From NCBI GenBank assembly GCA_910587755.1, contig CAJUNZ010000032.1, forward strand, positions 20,457 to 28,255: 7,799 nt of DNA, in the 5' to 3' direction. The stretch's first letter is position 1. Each line of letters begins with the position of its first letter. Position numbers and translations under genes: made by a program. Below the pieces are notes generated by a model. That model searched no databases, was not told where the DNA came from, and saw nothing but the letters and a program-made list of their open reading frames with translations. Of the stretch, positions 5,375 through 7,799 are shown piece after piece. This DNA is from an uncultured Acetatifactor sp. GTDB taxonomy: Bacteria > Bacillota > Clostridia > Lachnospirales > Lachnospiraceae.

Positions 5375-6818
5375 TCAATTTGTAACAGCTTCCCCTCAAT
5401 TTCCCTTCTTTTTTCAATATTCCGTCCTCGACCATTTCCTTCAAGATCTTCAGGGCACGAGAATCCTTCACATTCAGCAGATTCTGGACTTCTCTATTTG
5501 TTATTGTTCCTCTCTCTGCTATATATTGAATTATCTTTTTACGATTGTCATTCAATTTATCCGTACTTTTTATCCGTACTTTTCCGTACTTTTCCGTACT
5601 TTCCGTCACTTTATCCGTACTTTTTCCAATCCGCGTCTTATCAGGAAGCCGAAATAGATTGATGCGGAAGTTCCCGGCAATTTCCAGTAACTCCGGCTCT
5701 TCCAGCCCAAGTTCCTTACATCGCCTGATAATCCTCGGAATCCCGCTCCCCCAATGCTCCATAATATTCATGTACGTAAATGCATACACTATCGCACGGT
5801 TCCTGGGTATAGAAATACCTTCTCTGATATCCTGCAACCTCAGACTTCCAAACAGCATCCCCGGAGAAGTCACTTCCACCCGGTTATCATACACTGCCAC
5901 CTGAATGCTTGATGGGTGTAGATAGCTGCGATGAGCCACGGCATTGCAGATCATTTCCCTGATGCAGTCTGTCGGAAGTTCGTATATATCCGTTCGATAT
6001 AATCCATTAATTTCCGAACCCATATTGATATTTCGCAGGACATACTCATAAGCTGCATCCAACTGCGCCACAATATCCCCGTCATATTCTTTTCGGTCGA
6101 TAAAGACATCCCTTTCCGTTCCCTTGAATACAGCACATTGGATTGTTGCCTGAGGAAGCAGGTTACTTGTCATAAGCAGAAACGCATTGGTAGGATAATA
6201 TTTGTCCCCCTTTTTTACCAAAAAACCCCAACTGAGCAGATTCTGTCTGGTCAGACGGTGAATCCCTTCAGCCGCTTCCTGAAATCTACAATGTTCTACC
6301 GCATATTGATACATCCTACTGCATAAAAGATTGATTTCATCCTCTGTCACACTCTTTTCCGGGGCGGCATAGGTCTGATCGAAGCAACGGTTAGCCCCTT
6401 CAAATTCAAGTTCTTTCAATACAAAAGGATCTGCCGGTCTTGTGGTCCCGGATACCCGGACAAAAGTTCCTTTTTCCTTTCCCTTTGATGTAAGATAATA
6501 TGGACGCTGGCCTCCTGGCATTATGTTCACGACAATCACTATTTTATCCTCAATAGAGGCCAATGTCACAATGGGAGTAATCATCGGCGTACAGCTGTCA
6601 CATATCGCCGAAGTAATCCCGTCCATAAGGGAAAAGGCATTTTCCTGCTTGATTCCAACTACATTCAGCGTGCCGTTTTCCACGCCAAATACAATTCTTC
6701 CGCCGCTGCCGTTTGCAAACGCGACTACCGTTTTCATGTAAGTTTCGCTTTTTTCCGGTACCATCTGCTTGAATTCGAGATATCCTGATTCTCCGGACAT
6801 GATTTCTTCTATTGTCAT
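5370..6818 (-). CDS. Schlafen-type AlbA_2 / ATPase-like / winged-helix protein (COG2865-like)
   Basis: This 482-residue protein has the layout of bacterial proteins annotated as AlbA_2-domain 'predicted transcriptional regulators' that share a domain with mammalian Schlafens. Residues 5-135 are the AlbA_2 domain: GESGYLEFK, then KTVVAFANGSGGRIVFGVENG, and later GTFVRVSGTTRPAD. Residues about 280-390 match the HATPase_c_4-like part (IREMICNAVAHRSYLHPSSI with Asn292, His296 and Arg297; RVEVTSPGML; EHWGSGIPRIIRRCKELGL). A repetitive linker (about 398-421, STDK/STEK units) leads to a C-terminal winged helix (425-482: KKIIQYIAERGTITNREVQN). Glu10 and Glu15 fall where Schlafen RNases carry two catalytic acids. 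The start ATG overlaps the upstream stop as TAATG, implying translational coupling. Base composition is visibly lower in GC than topA, suggesting transfer. Regulator, RNase or both are possible; the family has no settled function. Confidence 0.9.
   Translation of the reverse strand: MTIEEIMSGESGYLEFKQMVPEKSETYMKTVVAFANGSGGRIVFGVENGTLNVVGIKQENAFSLMDGITSAICDSCTPMITPIVTLASIEDKIVIVVNIMPGGQRPYYLTSKGKEKGTFVRVSGTTRPADPFVLKELEFEGANRCFDQTYAAPEKSVTEDEINLLCSRMYQYAVEHCRFQEAAEGIHRLTRQNLLSWGFLVKKGDKYYPTNAFLLMTSNLLPQATIQCAVFKGTERDVFIDRKEYDGDIVAQLDAAYEYVLRNINMGSEINGLYRTDIYELPTDCIREMICNAVAHRSYLHPSSIQVAVYDNRVEVTSPGMLFGSLRLQDIREGISIPRNRAIVYAFTYMNIMEHWGSGIPRIIRRCKELGLEEPELLEIAGNFRINLFRLPDKTRIGKSTDKVTESTEKYGKVRIKSTDKLNDNRKKIIQYIAERGTITNREVQNLLNVKDSRALKILKEMVEDGILKKEGKLRGSCYKLK
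5561..5625 (-). repeat. Imperfect short tandem repeat inside the AlbA_2 gene linker
   Basis: Six copies of CCGTACTTT-like units (one variant, CCGTCACTTT) occur head to tail with periods of 13, 10, 10, 9 and 12 bases on the plus strand. On the coding strand they read as AAAGTACGG units and encode about 20 residues of the linker between the ATPase-like and winged-helix parts. Two central steps are 10 bases, so gain or loss of one unit would shift the frame and remove the DNA-binding domain. Confidence 0.8.
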
Positions 6819-7714
6819 TAAGCATCACCTTCTTTCCCTTTTTCCGGCATGGATTTTTCTGCTTCTGAATTATCTTTTGCCGGCATTGCCAAATAATATT
6901 CATCGGACGACATAAATTCCCGGTAATCTATTTCGATATAGCACCAGTCAAGAGCTGTTTCCGGCAGCCCATTTCGCGGAAACAGCCTATTCCCTTCCCA
7001 ATACTGCTTCCCTCGTTCCTTCAGCCAAGCCGACTGATATTTTTCTCCCAATTCAATCAGGCTTCCGGCTATTTGGGCAGGAGCCTTATCTCTGCCTTTT
7101 TTACATTGCTCCAAAGATTCGTAAATCTGCTCCATCAGCTCAAAGTTCTTCTTTCGTGATTCCGTCTGCTGTTCTTGAATCTTTTTACATAAAAAACTCT
7201 TGTCTTTGTGTATGCACTCCTTAATACAATCATCACAATAAATACTTTCTTCCAAAATCGGAATATGTGCAACCAGTTCCAGTGCATGCTTCATGGATTC
7301 CGGATTCGGCTGTCGCTTGTCCATATCCGGAATCAAATCGCATACCAGAAGCGCCTGTTCGTTTCGGCCCAATCCGCCTCTGCCCGACATATCAGATGTC
7401 TGCCTGTAAATTCCCGGAGACACTCCATGATAAATATTTGCCGTTCCCATTTCAATGCTCTTTTTCTTACGTTCCTTTTCGTCATCCCACGAATTCTGGC
7501 CAACAAAACAGCTCCCGCCATTCGCCAATTTCCCGGCCCCGTTGCAAAAAACCATACTCGTCCCTGAGCCTAAATAATTTGCCTGTCCTAAAATATAATA
7601 GTCTGCGGCACGTGTAGTGCAAGCAGGCACCAGAAGAATCGGCCTGCGGTTCCCTTTTCCCTTTCTTCGGTAAAGCGATATTGCTTCTCCATATTCTTGA
7701 ATGTCCTTCAACAT
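6818..7714 (-). CDS. Unknown protein: nitrilase-fold C-terminal half-like region plus Cys/His cluster
   Basis: I do not recognise a characterised family for this 298-residue protein. Residues about 24-150 resemble, by eye, the second half of carbon-nitrogen hydrolases: PILLVPACTTRAADYYILGQ, then ANYLGSGTSMVFCNGAG, a GGSCFVGQNSW stretch like the (G)xS...P.G region, and a final strand ALLVCDLIPDMD. The first half of that fold, which should carry the catalytic Glu and Lys, is absent. No Cys sits at the usual place about 20 residues before the LLVPA strand. Residues 160-176 form a likely zinc site, C-x2-C-x3-C-x-H-x6-C. A charged, probably helical stretch (177-240) and an aromatic-rich stretch (257-276) follow. 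I prefer the ATG at 7714 with GAGG five bases upstream. A TTG at 7741 in the same frame coincides with the predicted transcription start, and a TGA closes the frame at 7762-7760. Its TAATG overlap ties it to the AlbA_2 gene. Confidence 0.8.
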   Translation of the reverse strand: MLKDIQEYGEAISLYRRKGKGNRRPILLVPACTTRAADYYILGQANYLGSGTSMVFCNGAGKLANGGSCFVGQNSWDDEKERKKKSIEMGTANIYHGVSPGIYRQTSDMSGRGGLGRNEQALLVCDLIPDMDKRQPNPESMKHALELVAHIPILEESIYCDDCIKECIHKDKSFLCKKIQEQQTESRKKNFELMEQIYESLEQCKKGRDKAPAQIAGSLIELGEKYQSAWLKERGKQYWEGNRLFPRNGLPETALDWCYIEIDYREFMSSDEYYLAMPAKDNSEAEKSMPEKGKEGDA

Positions 7715-7747
7715 TTTTTCCTCATATTCCTCAAATTTCAAACACCT

Positions 7748-7777
7748 AGTATAGCGTATTCAAAGTTTATGTGGAAA
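7748..7777 (-). promoter_or_regulatory. Probable promoter of the two-gene cassette
   Basis: On the minus strand TTTCCA (7777-7772, 4/6) and TATACT (7753-7748, 5/6) are 18 bases apart. Transcription should begin near 7741, about 27 bases ahead of the ATG at 7714 and its ribosome site. This supports the downstream ATG as the real start and makes the unknown gene the first of its transcript. Confidence 0.5.
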
Positions 7778-7778
7778 A

Positions 7779-7799
7779 TCATATCTCAAGCTCATCCAT
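7779..7799 (-). CDS. Possible last codons of an upstream gene
   Basis: The minus strand enters the window with codons reading MDELEI and then TGA (7781-7779), just before the cassette promoter. This may be the 3' end of a gene lying beyond the window; in many Firmicutes the gene before topA is dprA. Seven codons cannot establish a family, or even that the frame is coding. Confidence 0.2.
   Translation of the reverse strand: MDELEI

Noticed and set aside
5561..5625. Short repeats considered as a CRISPR array
   Set aside because: Units of 9-13 bases without spacers, lying in frame inside a coding gene, are a linker repeat and not CRISPR.
7715..7741. TTG start for the unknown cassette gene
   Set aside because: It sits at the predicted transcription start with a poorly spaced AGGTG; the ATG at 7714 has a well-spaced GAGG.

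Overview
The window looks like a chromosomal segment from a motile, moderately GC-rich member of the Clostridia, most likely Lachnospiraceae. The reasons are a CodY with an almost perfectly conserved DNA-binding helix, a Gram-positive type I topoisomerase with three C-terminal zinc ribbons, and the start of a fla/che-type flagellar operon placed directly after codY. Every gene I accept is on the minus strand, so transcription runs from high to low coordinates. Long open frames on the plus strand lie antisense to these genes.

In transcription order the layout is as follows. (1) 7779-7799 may be the last codons of an unseen upstream gene. (2) A two-gene cassette with its own promoter follows. 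Its first gene encodes a 298-residue protein of unknown function (7714-6818) that resembles the C-terminal half of a nitrilase-fold domain followed by a Cys/His cluster. Its second gene encodes a 482-residue Schlafen-type AlbA_2 / ATPase-like / winged-helix protein (6818-5370). The two are joined by a TAATG overlap. (3) 5285-5374 is an orphan C-terminal coding fragment. (4) topA (5141-3018) has its own promoter. (5) codY (2882-2091) has its own promoter just past the topA stop and ends at a clear intrinsic terminator. (6) A sigma-A-type promoter, preceded by a CodY-box-like site, opens the flagellar operon flgB-flgC-fliE-fliF; fliF runs off the window at position 1.

The topA-codY-flgB part is ordinary core chromosome. 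It resembles the Bacillus subtilis order but lacks the genes found there between topA and codY (trmFO, xerC, clpQ, clpY). CodY monitors branched-chain amino acids and, in Bacillus, GTP, and in Bacillus it is known to repress motility genes. Candidate CodY boxes lie upstream of both flgB and codY, which suggests CodY control of motility and of its own gene. The flagellar genes encode the MS ring (FliF), the ring-rod connector (FliE) and the proximal rod (FlgB, FlgC). The gaps between flgC, fliE and fliF are unusually long and hold stem-loops.

The accessory part is the cassette between 5370 and 7714. By eye it is visibly less GC-rich than topA, and it abuts a gene remnant, so it was probably acquired. 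It is the most likely place here for an undescribed system: a degenerate nitrilase-like, putative zinc-binding protein translationally coupled to a Schlafen-like putative RNase/regulator.
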